Shown here piece by piece: positions 1-7,470 of a stretch of 64,000 bases of DNA; the stretch's first letter is position 1; every line of letters begins with the position of its first letter. This stretch comes from Actinomycetota bacterium (GTDB lineage: Bacteria; Actinomycetota; Thermoleophilia; Solirubrobacterales; Solirubrobacteraceae), in contig VAXW01000003.1 of NCBI GenBank assembly GCA_005884115.1, forward strand, positions 434,001-498,000, read 5' to 3'. Under the pieces are notes generated by a model. It did not search any database. It had not been told where the DNA came from and worked only from the letters and a program-made list of their open reading frames with translations. The translations under genes and the position numbers were made by a program.

Positions 1-1182
1 GCGACGGCCGTCGCCTACAAGCTGGCCTCGGCCGTCCTTCAGGCGAGCGGCGGGCCACAGCAGGAGCCGGAGGAGGATCTCGACCTCGTCGCCCTTGCGA
101 CGATCGCCGATGTCGTCCCGTTGCGCGGAGAGAACCGCAGCCTCGCGCGACGCGGGCTGAGAGCGCTCGCGCGGACGCGCAAGCCCGGCCTGCGCGCCCT
201 GATGGCGGTCTCGCGCGTCGATCCGGGCATGCTCAACGAGCGATCGGTCGCCTTCGCGCTGGGCCCGCGCCTGAACGCGGCCGGCCGCATGCACCGCGCC
301 GACGCGGGCCTGGAGCTGATCCTCACTGGGGAGCGGGCCCGCGCCGCGCAGATCGCCGAGGAGCTCGACAGGGCCAACAGCGAGCGCCGGCTCGTCGAGC
401 GCCAGATTCGCTTCGCCGCCGAGGAGCAGATCGCGGCCCTCGGCGATCGCGGAGCGTATGTGCTCGCCGCCGAGGGATGGCACGCCGGCGTGATCGGCAT
501 CGTCGCCGCGCGCCTGGCCGAGCGCCATCACCGTCCCGTGGTGATGATCTCGCTGCAGAACGGGCGCGGCAAGGGCTCCGGTCGCAGCATCGAGGGATTC
601 GACCTGCTTGCCGGTCTGAGCGCCTGCGCGCAGCAGCTGCTGCGGTATGGAGGGCACCGCGCGGCGGCGGGGCTCGAGATCGAGGACGCCCGCGTGCAGG
701 AGTTCGCGGCCGCGCTCAACGACCATGCCGCAAGCGTCATGCGTCCCGAGGACGCGGTCGCGGTCGAGCGGGTCGATGCGATCGTCCGCGGCGGCGAGCT
801 GGGCATGGAGCTCGCCGAGGAACTGCAGATGCTCGCGCCCTTCGGGCGCGGTAACCCAGGGGTCTCGCTGCTGGTCGAGGATGCGAGGTTCCGTGACGGC
901 AGGCCGATGGGGGATGGAAAGCATGTGCGCTTCACGGTCGAGTCCTGCGGCGCGCGTGCCCGCGCCGTCGCCTTCGGGACCGGCGGGCGGCTTCCGGTCG
1001 GCGACGGCGCCCCGGCTGAGGCGACGTTCACTCTCGAGGTGAACGAGTGGAACGGCGTCAGCGAGCCGCGCTTGGTGCTGCGCCGCGCCCGGCCCGCTGC
1101 GAGCCACGGCGGCATCGAGGATGCCGCTCCTGCCGCGGAGCGCGGCGACGCGGAGGAGCTGGTGCTCTTCGCGCTCGACTGA
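1..1182 (+). CDS. recJ: single-stranded-DNA-specific exonuclease RecJ (5'-truncated by window edge)
   Basis: RecJ degrades single-stranded DNA 5' to 3' in recombinational and mismatch repair. The frame is open from base 1, so 393 C-terminal codons are visible and the N-terminal DHH metal site lies outside the window. Visible motifs are ATIADVVPLRGENR near the start, typical of the end of the RecJ DHH domain, and the DHHA1-domain glycine motif GGHRAAAGLE around codon 220, followed by an OB-fold-like C-terminal region. The gene ends 42 bp before the relA ATG. Assignment to RecJ is firm; the true start cannot be given. Confidence 0.95.
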   Translation, partial: ATAVAYKLASAVLQASGGPQQEPEEDLDLVALATIADVVPLRGENRSLARRGLRALARTRKPGLRALMAVSRVDPGMLNERSVAFALGPRLNAAGRMHRADAGLELILTGERARAAQIAEELDRANSERRLVERQIRFAAEEQIAALGDRGAYVLAAEGWHAGVIGIVAARLAERHHRPVVMISLQNGRGKGSGRSIEGFDLLAGLSACAQQLLRYGGHRAAAGLEIEDARVQEFAAALNDHAASVMRPEDAVAVERVDAIVRGGELGMELAEELQMLAPFGRGNPGVSLLVEDARFRDGRPMGDGKHVRFTVESCGARARAVAFGTGGRLPVGDGAPAEATFTLEVNEWNGVSEPRLVLRRARPAASHGGIEDAAPAAERGDAEELVLFALD

Positions 1183-1189
1183 TCTCGGC

Positions 1190-1218
1190 TTGGATCCGCC
1201 TTGGCGTTTCCCTACCCT
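1190..1218 (+). promoter_or_regulatory. promoter of relA, probably leaderless
   Basis: TTGGAT at 1190-1195 and TACCCT at 1213-1218 are separated by 17 bp, a good sigma70-type pair. The relA ATG starts 7 bases after the -10, so the transcript would begin at or next to the start codon. No Shine-Dalgarno sequence precedes that ATG, which agrees. Function is inferred. Confidence 0.55.
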
Positions 1219-1224
1219 TTTGAC

Positions 1225-3618
1225 ATGGCCGCCGACGAGTCCTCGAGCACGCAGAGCGCACACCCGCGGCAAGCTGCCGCTCTCGGCCAGCTCGAAGGCG
1301 AGGGGCACGACGCAGGCGTGCTGGAAGCCCCCGCCGCGGAGGCGGAGCGCCGACGTGCGGCGCAGGCGCGCCTCGATCTGAGCGAGCCCGAGCGGCGCCT
1401 GCTCGCCGATCTGTTCGCGATCGTCTCCGAGCACGCCTCAGACGGCGCGGTGGAGATCGATCGCGGGCGCGTTCAGGAGGCGTTCACGTTTGCCTGCAAG
1501 CACCACGCCGCTCAGCTGCGCAAGTCGGGCGAGGACTTCATCGTGCACCCGGTCGGCGTCGCACGCATCTGCGCGAGCATGCAGCTCGACACCGAGACGC
1601 TGTGTGCGGCCCTGCTACACGACACGGTCGAGGACACCGGCGCGTCGATCGAGCAGGTGCAAGAGCACTTCGGCAAGGAGATCGCGGGGATCGTAGACGG
1701 CGTCACCAAGCTGACGGGCATCACCTTCCAGTCGCACGACGAGGCTCAGGTCGAGAACTACCGCAAGATGGTGATGGCGATGGCCGACGATCCGCGCGTC
1801 ATCCTGATCAAGCTCGCGGACCGTCTTCACAACATGCGCACGATCGATGCGCTGCCCAAGCAGAAGCAGATCGACAAGGCGCGCGAGACGCTCGACATAT
1901 ACGCGCCGCTCGCCCACCGCCTTGGCATCCACGCGATCAAGTGGGAGCTGGAGGACCTCGCCTTCGCGACGCTGCACCCGCGCAAGTACCAGGAGATCAA
2001 GGGACTGGTGGCCCAGCAGCGAGCCGACCGCGAGGGGTTCGTGAGCCAGGCGGGTGAGTACCTGACGAGCGAGCTCTCAAAGCTCGGGATCGAAGCCCAG
2101 ATAGCGGGGCGCGCCAAGCACTTCTACTCGATCTACTCGAAGATGACCAAGAAGGGCCGCGAGTTCAACGAGATCTACGACCTCACCGCGATGCGCGTGA
2201 TCGTGGACTCGCTGAAGGACTGTTACGGCGCTGTCGGCGTGATCCACTCGCTGTGGAAGCCGCTGCCTGGACGCTTCAAGGACTTCGTCGCGATGCCCAA
2301 GCTCAACATGTACCAGTCGCTGCACACGACCGTGATCGGCCCCGAGGGGCGCCCGCTGGAGATTCAGATCCGCACGCACGACATGCACCGCATGGCCGAG
2401 TTCGGCGTTGCTGCGCACTGGGTCTACAAGCAGCGGCCCGACGGGGAGCGCGCGGAGGCTGCCGGCTGGGAGGGGGCCGGCGAGGACGCCAAGCTCAACT
2501 GGCTGCGCTCGATGCTCGACTGGCAGAAGGACCTCTCCGACCCCGGAGAGTTCATGGAGACCTTCCGCGCGGACCTGGTCGAGGACGAGGTCTACGTGTT
2601 CACGCCCCGCGGCGAGGTCAAGTCGCTGGCGGCGGGCGCGACGCCTCTGGACTTCGCCTACGAGGTACACACGGAGATCGGCCACCGCTGCGTGGGGGCG
2701 CGCGTGAACGGCAAGATCGTGCCGCTGCACTACGAGCTTCGCTCGGGCGACATCGTCGAGATCCTCACCTCCAAGCGTGAGCGCGGGCCCTCGCGCGACT
2801 GGCTGGCGATGGTCAAGACCACGCGCGCGCGCAACAAGATCAAGCAGTGGTTCAAGGCCGAGTCGCGCCAGGACACGGAGCACACAGGTCGCGACCTGCT
2901 GCAGGCGCACCTGCGTAAACAGGGACTGCCGGCCCAGAAGATCACTGGCTCGGCGCTGCTCGCCGACGTGATCCGCGAGGTCGGCTACCGCAAGGCCGAC
3001 GACTTCTACATCGCGCTCGGCGCCGCCAAGGTGTCGCCGAAGCTCGTCGTGAGCAAGGTGATGCAGCGCCTCAAGCAGGGCGAGGCGGCCGACGGCGAGG
3101 GTAGCGCCGCCGACATGCTGCGCGTCGGACGCACGCGCCGGGCAGCCACCAAGTCCTCGGGTCAGTATGGGATCAAGGTCGACGGCGTCGATGACGTCAT
3201 GCTGCGCCTGGCCAAGTGCTGTCGGCCGGTGCCTGGGGACGAGATCGTCGGCTACATCTCGCTGGGACGCGGGATCACGATCCACCGTCAGGACTGCCCC
3301 AACACGGCACTGCTGCGCAAGGATCCCGAGCGTTTCACGCGCGTCTCCTGGGACGGCGAGCTTTCGACGGCGTTCGTCGTCGAGATCCAGGTGGATGCGT
3401 GGGACCGACACCGCCTGCTCGAGGACCTCTCGCGGGCGTTCTCCGAGTCGGGCGCGAACATCGTCGAAGCGCGTTGCCTGTCGACCCCGCCGATGGTCAA
3501 GAATCGCTTCGTTGTGGAGGTTGCCGACTCGCACACCCTGAAGGGCGCGATCACGCGCCTGCGCAACATCGACTCGGTGTTCGACGCCTACCGCGTCACG
3601 CCGGGGGCGGGCGCGTAG
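1225..3618 (+). CDS. relA: bifunctional (p)ppGpp synthetase/hydrolase, RelA/SpoT (Rel) family
   Basis: This is the stringent-response enzyme that makes and degrades (p)ppGpp in the cytoplasm. All long-RSH domains are present in order: an HD hydrolase domain with LLHDTVEDT, the synthetase domain with YDLTAMRVIV and MYQSLHTTV, a TGS domain (VYVFTPRGEVKSL), and a C-terminal ACT domain. An intact HD motif suggests that hydrolase activity is kept. The ATG at 1225 gives 797 aa. A TTG at 1201 would add 8 residues, but the ATG fits the upstream promoter as a leaderless start. The gene converges on the lipid kinase gene. Confidence 0.96.
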   Translation: MAADESSSTQSAHPRQAAALGQLEGEGHDAGVLEAPAAEAERRRAAQARLDLSEPERRLLADLFAIVSEHASDGAVEIDRGRVQEAFTFACKHHAAQLRKSGEDFIVHPVGVARICASMQLDTETLCAALLHDTVEDTGASIEQVQEHFGKEIAGIVDGVTKLTGITFQSHDEAQVENYRKMVMAMADDPRVILIKLADRLHNMRTIDALPKQKQIDKARETLDIYAPLAHRLGIHAIKWELEDLAFATLHPRKYQEIKGLVAQQRADREGFVSQAGEYLTSELSKLGIEAQIAGRAKHFYSIYSKMTKKGREFNEIYDLTAMRVIVDSLKDCYGAVGVIHSLWKPLPGRFKDFVAMPKLNMYQSLHTTVIGPEGRPLEIQIRTHDMHRMAEFGVAAHWVYKQRPDGERAEAAGWEGAGEDAKLNWLRSMLDWQKDLSDPGEFMETFRADLVEDEVYVFTPRGEVKSLAAGATPLDFAYEVHTEIGHRCVGARVNGKIVPLHYELRSGDIVEILTSKRERGPSRDWLAMVKTTRARNKIKQWFKAESRQDTEHTGRDLLQAHLRKQGLPAQKITGSALLADVIREVGYRKADDFYIALGAAKVSPKLVVSKVMQRLKQGEAADGEGSAADMLRVGRTRRAATKSSGQYGIKVDGVDDVMLRLAKCCRPVPGDEIVGYISLGRGITIHRQDCPNTALLRKDPERFTRVSWDGELSTAFVVEIQVDAWDRHRLLEDLSRAFSESGANIVEARCLSTPPMVKNRFVVEVADSHTLKGAITRLRNIDSVFDAYRVTPGAGA

Positions 3619-3637
3619 CGCTCCGAGCAAGAGCGCT
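3617..3637 (+). terminator. possible hairpin between convergent relA and lipid-kinase genes
   Basis: A 7-bp inverted repeat (AGCGCTC / GAGCGCT, 7-nt loop) begins at the relA stop codon. It has no T-run, so termination is only possible; its position between convergent genes is the main argument. Confidence 0.3.
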
Positions 3638-3666
3638 CGCGTGCGGCACCCGCGGCGCCAGTGTTG

Positions 3667-4659
3667 CTAGGAGACGACGGTCAGCGCCGCCGGCAGGATC
3701 GAGTAGCGCGCCTCGTCCACCTCGCCGACGTAGTCGCCGTCGACCTGCAACGGCAGCGCGCGTCCGTCGCTCGTCTGCACGCGCAGCTCGGTGATCCCGT
3801 TCACCCCTGTCACCTGGCCGTGGCGCAGCAGGCGCGCACGCGGCGAGAAGGCGCGCCAGCCCAGGAGCGGCATGTCCAGCACCGTCGCGCGGTGCAGCAC
3901 CGCGCAAGCGAGCGAGCCCGACTGGAGCGTGGCGCCCTCTGCGACCTCGATCGGCCGGTTGCGGAAGTAGGTGAAGGGCGAGCCGTTCTGGACGATCGTC
4001 GTGACGCCCTCGAGGTGGCTCTCGCCCGAGCTCACGCGCATGCGTGAGGGTCGCAGCAGGTAGCGGCGCGCAAACGTCGTCACGGCGACCCAGGTGAAGA
4101 AATAAGGTCCCAGGCGCGCCTTCAGCTGCGGTCTGGAGTCCACGCGCTGCACGACGATAGCGTCCAGGCCGAGCCCCGAGGAGAACGTGAAGCAGCGGCC
4201 GTTGACGACCCCGACGTCCACCTTGCGCGGGTGCCAGTCGTCGGCCATCGCCAGCAGGTGCTCCGTCGCGTCGACGAGCTCGGCGGGGATGCCGAGCATG
4301 CGCACGTACACGTTTGTCGTGCCGCCCGGCAGGCAGCAAAGCGGCGTGTTGGATCCGAGCAGCCCGTTGGCGGCTTCGTTGATCGTCCCGTCGCCGCCGA
4401 ACGCTACGACGACGTCATAGCCCTCGTGCGCCGCCTCGCGACACAGGACCGTCGCGTGACCGGGAGCCTCGGTGTCGACCGCATCTACGTCGAATCGCCC
4501 CTGCAGCGCATATACGACGAGGTGGCGCAGGCGCTCGGACACGGTCGCGGCGTAGGGATTGACGATGATCAGCATTCGCCGCTTGCTCGCGGCTGCTGGC
4601 TCGAGCTCCTCGAGCAAGCTCGTGCGGGGCCGGTCGTGCGCCTGAGTGGGGGCGGTCAT
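3667..4659 (-). CDS. diacylglycerol kinase-family lipid kinase
   Basis: The encoded 330-aa protein belongs to the DAGK catalytic-domain family (DgkB/YegS-like) that phosphorylates lipid alcohols at the membrane. The nucleotide-binding motif is clear: VAFGGDGTINEAANGL, followed by LPGGTTNVYVRMLGIP. The N-terminal RMLIIVNPYAA strand is typical of the family. An upstream in-frame extension to 4908 exists, but the family-like sequence begins just after the ATG at 4659; the extension is antisense to the riboswitch region and looks non-coding. The exact lipid substrate cannot be told from sequence. Confidence 0.88.
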   Translation of the reverse strand: MTAPTQAHDRPRTSLLEELEPAAASKRRMLIIVNPYAATVSERLRHLVVYALQGRFDVDAVDTEAPGHATVLCREAAHEGYDVVVAFGGDGTINEAANGLLGSNTPLCCLPGGTTNVYVRMLGIPAELVDATEHLLAMADDWHPRKVDVGVVNGRCFTFSSGLGLDAIVVQRVDSRPQLKARLGPYFFTWVAVTTFARRYLLRPSRMRVSSGESHLEGVTTIVQNGSPFTYFRNRPIEVAEGATLQSGSLACAVLHRATVLDMPLLGWRAFSPRARLLRHGQVTGVNGITELRVQTSDGRALPLQVDGDYVGEVDEARYSILPAALTVVS

Positions 4660-4730
4660 CCCAAGCGCCTTACACCGCGCGCCGGCGGGCGTTACCGGCC
4701 GCGGTTTTTCTCGCTGACCGTGATCGTTGC

Positions 4731-4736
4731 TAGACT
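4731..4736 (+). promoter_or_regulatory. -10 element upstream of the SAM riboswitch
   Basis: TAGACT lies 20 bases before the riboswitch P1 stem. A weak -35 candidate (TTCTCG, 4708-4713) sits 17 bp upstream. The distance lets transcription begin shortly before the aptamer. Confidence 0.45.
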
Positions 4737-4755
4737 TCGCGCAGCAAATAGCTGG

Positions 4756-4847
4756 ACACATCCAGAGGGGTGGAGGGACTGGCCCTATGAAGCCCCGGCA
4801 ACCACCGCTAGTCACGGCGGGAAGGTGCCAATTCCAGAGAGATGTGT
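4756..4847 (+). promoter_or_regulatory. SAM-I (S-box) riboswitch aptamer
   Basis: The stretch carries the hallmark S-box core: CAGAGGGGTGGAGGGACTGG, then CCCTATGAAGCC, CGGCAACC and GGTGCCAATTCC in the right order and spacing. P1 is a perfect 7-bp helix, ACACATC (4756-4762) with GATGTGT (4841-4847). S-box aptamers bind S-adenosylmethionine and usually shut off methionine and SAM genes when SAM is plentiful. The element reads toward the ThrC-like gene, whose start is 61 bases after the aptamer. Confidence 0.93.
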
Positions 4848-4900
4848 GGCGGGCCTTCGTGCTCTTTGCCACACCGTGACCCGGCGAAGACGAGCGAAGG
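4844..4900 (+). promoter_or_regulatory. riboswitch expression platform, translational OFF switch
   Basis: Two alternative pairings are visible. CCTTCG (4854-4859) is perfectly complementary to CGAAGG (4895-4900), the ribosome-binding site of the next gene. GTGTGGC (4844-4850) is perfectly complementary to GCCACAC (4868-4874) and overlaps the 3' strand of P1. P1 formation (SAM bound) would prevent the second helix and leave CCTTCG free to mask the ribosome-binding site; without SAM the second helix holds CCTTCG in its loop. No T-run is present, so control is likely translational. The mechanism is inferred. Confidence 0.7.
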
Positions 4901-4907
4901 GAACCCA

Positions 4908-6173
4908 ATGGCTGTTAGTCACCTGGAGTGCAAGGAGTGCGGGGCCGAGTACGCGCCCGAGGCGCGCTATGTATGCGAGCGCTGCTTCGGCCCGCTGGAG
5001 GTCGCCTACGGCGAGCGTCGTGGCTCGGCGGGCGACGTGGGCGAGCTGCGGCGTCGCATTCAAGGGGGACCTCAGAACATCTGGCGCTACGCCGACTTCC
5101 TCCCGCTCGCAGGCGGCCCCCCCGGCCCCTCGGGCCGGCTCGCCTCACGCGTGGGATTACCCGCCGGGTGTACTCCGCTGATACGGGCCGACAGGCTCGC
5201 CGAGCGCCTCGGCCTGGGGGAGGTGTGGGTCAAGAACGACGCCGCCAACCCCACGCACTCCTTCAAGGACCGAGTCGTCTCGGTGGCCGTGGCGCGCGCA
5301 CGCGAGCTCGGCTATGGGGTGATCGCCTGCGCATCGACGGGCAACCTCGCCAACTCTGTGGCCGCCCACGGCGCGGCGCTGGGCCTCGAGTCCTACGTGT
5401 TCATCCCGGCCGATCTGGAGGAGCAGAAGGTGCTCGCGACCGGCATCTACGGGACCAACGTCGTCGCGGTGCGCGGCAGCTACGACGACGTCAACCGCCT
5501 GTGCGCCGAGCTGTCGGCCGAGCGCGAGTGGGCGTTCGTGAACATCAACCTGCGCCCCTACTACGCGGAGGGCTCGAAGACCCTGGCCTTCGAGATCGCC
5601 GAGCAGCTCGGCTGGGAGCTGCCCGACCGGTGCGTGGTGCCCGTCGGCTCGGGCTCGTTGTACACGAAGATCGCAGCCGGCTTCGAAGATTGGCGCTCGA
5701 GCGGCCTGCTCGAGGGGGAGCTTCCCAAGATGAACGGCGCGCAGGCGCAGGGGTGCGCGCCGGTGGCCGAAGCGTTCGCGGCCGGGCACGATGTATGCCG
5801 TCCGGTGAAGCCCGACACGATCGCCAAGTCTCTGGCGATCGGCAACCCCGCCGACGGGCCCTACGCGCTCGACCTCGCACGTCGCACTGGCGGCTCGGTC
5901 GACGCGGTCAGCGACGAGGAGATTCGTGCGGGAATCCGTCTGCTGGCGGAGACCACGGGCATATTCACCGAGACCGCGGGCGGCGTAACGACCGCTGTGC
6001 TGCGCAGGCTGGCCGAGCGCGGCGAGATCGATCCCGGCGAGCGGGTCGTGCTGCTCGTCACGGGCGACGGGCTGAAGACGCTGGACGCGGTGCGTGACTC
6101 CTTCGTCGTGCACGGCATCGAGGCGAGCGTCGAGGCGTTCGAGTCCGCCCTGCCCGCCGCCGTCACCGTCTGA
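4908..6173 (+). CDS. ThrC-like PLP enzyme under SAM control; candidate O-phosphohomoserine-dependent homocysteine synthase
   Basis: The 421-aa protein is a fold-type II PLP enzyme of the threonine synthase family. A Cys4 zinc-ribbon (C8, C11, C23, C26) starts it, the PLP lysine is K120 in NPTHSFKDR, and STGNLANSVAAHG is the phosphate/substrate loop. Automatic annotation would call it threonine synthase. Context argues otherwise: a SAM riboswitch drives it, and its stop overlaps the start of a sulfur-carrier gene (TGATG). Protein-thiocarboxylate sulfur donors acting with PLP enzymes are established for CysO/CysM in Mycobacterium and for homocysteine formation in Wolinella. I infer use of O-phosphohomoserine plus carrier-bound sulfur to make homocysteine. 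The start is ATG 4908 with GAAGG upstream. Confidence 0.9.
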   Translation: MAVSHLECKECGAEYAPEARYVCERCFGPLEVAYGERRGSAGDVGELRRRIQGGPQNIWRYADFLPLAGGPPGPSGRLASRVGLPAGCTPLIRADRLAERLGLGEVWVKNDAANPTHSFKDRVVSVAVARARELGYGVIACASTGNLANSVAAHGAALGLESYVFIPADLEEQKVLATGIYGTNVVAVRGSYDDVNRLCAELSAEREWAFVNINLRPYYAEGSKTLAFEIAEQLGWELPDRCVVPVGSGSLYTKIAAGFEDWRSSGLLEGELPKMNGAQAQGCAPVAEAFAAGHDVCRPVKPDTIAKSLAIGNPADGPYALDLARRTGGSVDAVSDEEIRAGIRLLAETTGIFTETAGGVTTAVLRRLAERGEIDPGERVVLLVTGDGLKTLDAVRDSFVVHGIEASVEAFESALPAAVTV

Positions 6174-6448
6174 TGGCGGTGCTGGTCAAGATCCCGACGC
6201 AGCTGCGCGCCGCGGCTGGCGGGGAGGCCGAAACGTCGATCGACGGCACGACCGTGCAGGAGGTCCTGGAGGGCTTGGTCGAGCGCCACGACGAGCTGCG
6301 CGAGCGGCTGTATGACGATGCGGGCTCACTGCGGCGCTTCGTGAACGTCTACGTTGCCGGCGAGGACATCCGCTTTCTCGAAGGGCTCGCGACCCCCGTG
6401 GCCGACGGCGCCGAGCTGACGATCCTCCCCGCGGTCGCCGGCGGCTGA
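6173..6448 (+). CDS. MoaD/ThiS-family sulfur-carrier protein (C-terminal Gly-Gly)
   Basis: A 91-aa ubiquitin-fold protein ends in ILPAVAGG; the exposed Gly-Gly terminus is the site that is adenylated and converted to a thiocarboxylate in this family. The ATG overlaps the stop of the ThrC-like gene by one base, so the two are translationally coupled and should be made in fixed proportion. No MoaB/ThiF activator or JAMM (Mec) protease is in the window, so those partners must lie elsewhere. A role in molybdopterin or thiamine synthesis is possible but is less likely given the neighbour and the SAM riboswitch. The 3' 123 bp are antisense to the end of ctaG. Confidence 0.88.
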   Translation: MAVLVKIPTQLRAAAGGEAETSIDGTTVQEVLEGLVERHDELRERLYDDAGSLRRFVNVYVAGEDIRFLEGLATPVADGAELTILPAVAGG

Positions 6449-7342
6449 GTCACCCGCCTGAGCAGCTAGGCGCCGCCGCAGCTCCGCGCCACGTCCGGCC
6501 GCAACCGCGAGTGCGGCGCGTGCCTCGTCGAGCTGCAGTCCGCGCGTGCGCGCGTAGTCGAGCAGCTCCTGGCGTTCCTCGCTCTCGCGCGCCGTACGCA
6601 GGAACAGCCAGCAGAACAGGCCGAGCGTGACGATCGACTCCTCGACCATCATCACCGCTCCGGCGAGGTTCTGATCCGCGAGCGGCGAGATCCGATGCAG
6701 GGCGTCTCCGCGCAGGTAGAACGGATAGAACACCGTCCCCGACCACAAGAAGATGTTCCCGAGCACGGTGCCCGCAAGACGCACGGCGAGGATGTAGATG
6801 AGCCGCGCCAGGTTGCCGAACCACCTGGGGGTGGGCAGCGGCCCGAGCAGGCACATCCACATATTGACGCCGAAGCCGACGAACATGAGGTGCTCGAGAG
6901 CGTGGATTGCGGGGTGGCGGAGGGCCGCTTCATACAGCGCGGGTGCGTGCCACAGATACAGGTCAAGTGTCCACAGCGGGAAGGCGATGGCCGGGTGCGA
7001 GAGAGCGCGCAGGCGGTCGATCAGCTTGTTGCGCAGCAGCGGCGCAAGCAACGGGCCGGTGAGGCCGAGCACGATCAGCAGCGCCGCGAGATCGCCTACC
7101 AGCAGGTGCTCGATCATGTGGGCGTAGAGCAACTCCTCGCTCGCCGAGTCGAGTCCGGTGAGCGTCGCCGCCATCAGCCCAAGGCCGCAGTAGAAGCACG
7201 CCGCGCGCCAGCGCGGCGGCCGGTGCGCCCGGCGCGCGAGCGTGTGAGCGCGCCGGGCGTAGAGCAGCGCGATCAGCGCCAGCGGGCCGAGCTGCAGCAG
7301 GGCGTCGGTAGCTGTGGATGCGGCTAGCGGGAGCTGAGACAC
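6326..7342 (-). CDS. ctaG: caa3-type cytochrome c oxidase assembly factor CtaG-like membrane protein
   Basis: The 338-aa protein has multiple hydrophobic segments and the histidine-rich signature of the CtaG/Caa3_CtaG family (AHMIEHLLVGDLAALL, DLYLWHAPALYEAALRHP, HALEHLMF), thought to help insert copper into cytochrome oxidase. It starts at GTG 7342. The C-terminal 41 residues are hydrophilic and lie antisense to the 3' end of the sulfur-carrier gene, an overlap of 123 bp between convergent genes. No oxidase genes are adjacent, so the partner complex is elsewhere. Confidence 0.88.
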   Translation of the reverse strand: MSQLPLAASTATDALLQLGPLALIALLYARRAHTLARRAHRPPRWRAACFYCGLGLMAATLTGLDSASEELLYAHMIEHLLVGDLAALLIVLGLTGPLLAPLLRNKLIDRLRALSHPAIAFPLWTLDLYLWHAPALYEAALRHPAIHALEHLMFVGFGVNMWMCLLGPLPTPRWFGNLARLIYILAVRLAGTVLGNIFLWSGTVFYPFYLRGDALHRISPLADQNLAGAVMMVEESIVTLGLFCWLFLRTARESEERQELLDYARTRGLQLDEARAALAVAAGRGAELRRRLAAQAGDSAAGDRGEDRQLGAVGHGGREPFEKADVLAGNVDVHEAPQ

Positions 7343-7393
7343 CGAGCCTCAGGGTACGCAAGGGGGCGCTCGGCTGAGCGGCCGGAGCTGCCA

Positions 7394-7399
7394 TATACT
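7394..7399 (+). promoter_or_regulatory. -10 element of the amino-acid ABC operon
   Basis: TATACT, a perfect-looking -10 hexamer in otherwise GC-rich DNA, lies about 70 bases before the substrate-binding protein ATG. No convincing -35 is seen. The region also holds the divergent start of ctaG. Confidence 0.5.
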
Positions 7400-7470
7400 T
7401 GGCCGGCCGCGACCCGATCGATCTGAGGTGCTGGTCGGCTGTGGAGAAATTTGGCCCCCGAGGAGGTCCG

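Noticed and set aside
2077..3630. 517-codon open frame antisense to relA
   Set aside because: Antisense shadow of a strongly conserved gene, produced by high-GC codon bias; the product is His/Asp/Arg-rich low-complexity with no family features.
4660..4908. Longer N-terminus for the lipid kinase starting at 4908
   Set aside because: The extra 83 codons are the complement of the SAM riboswitch and have no family similarity; ATG 4659 fits the kinase start.
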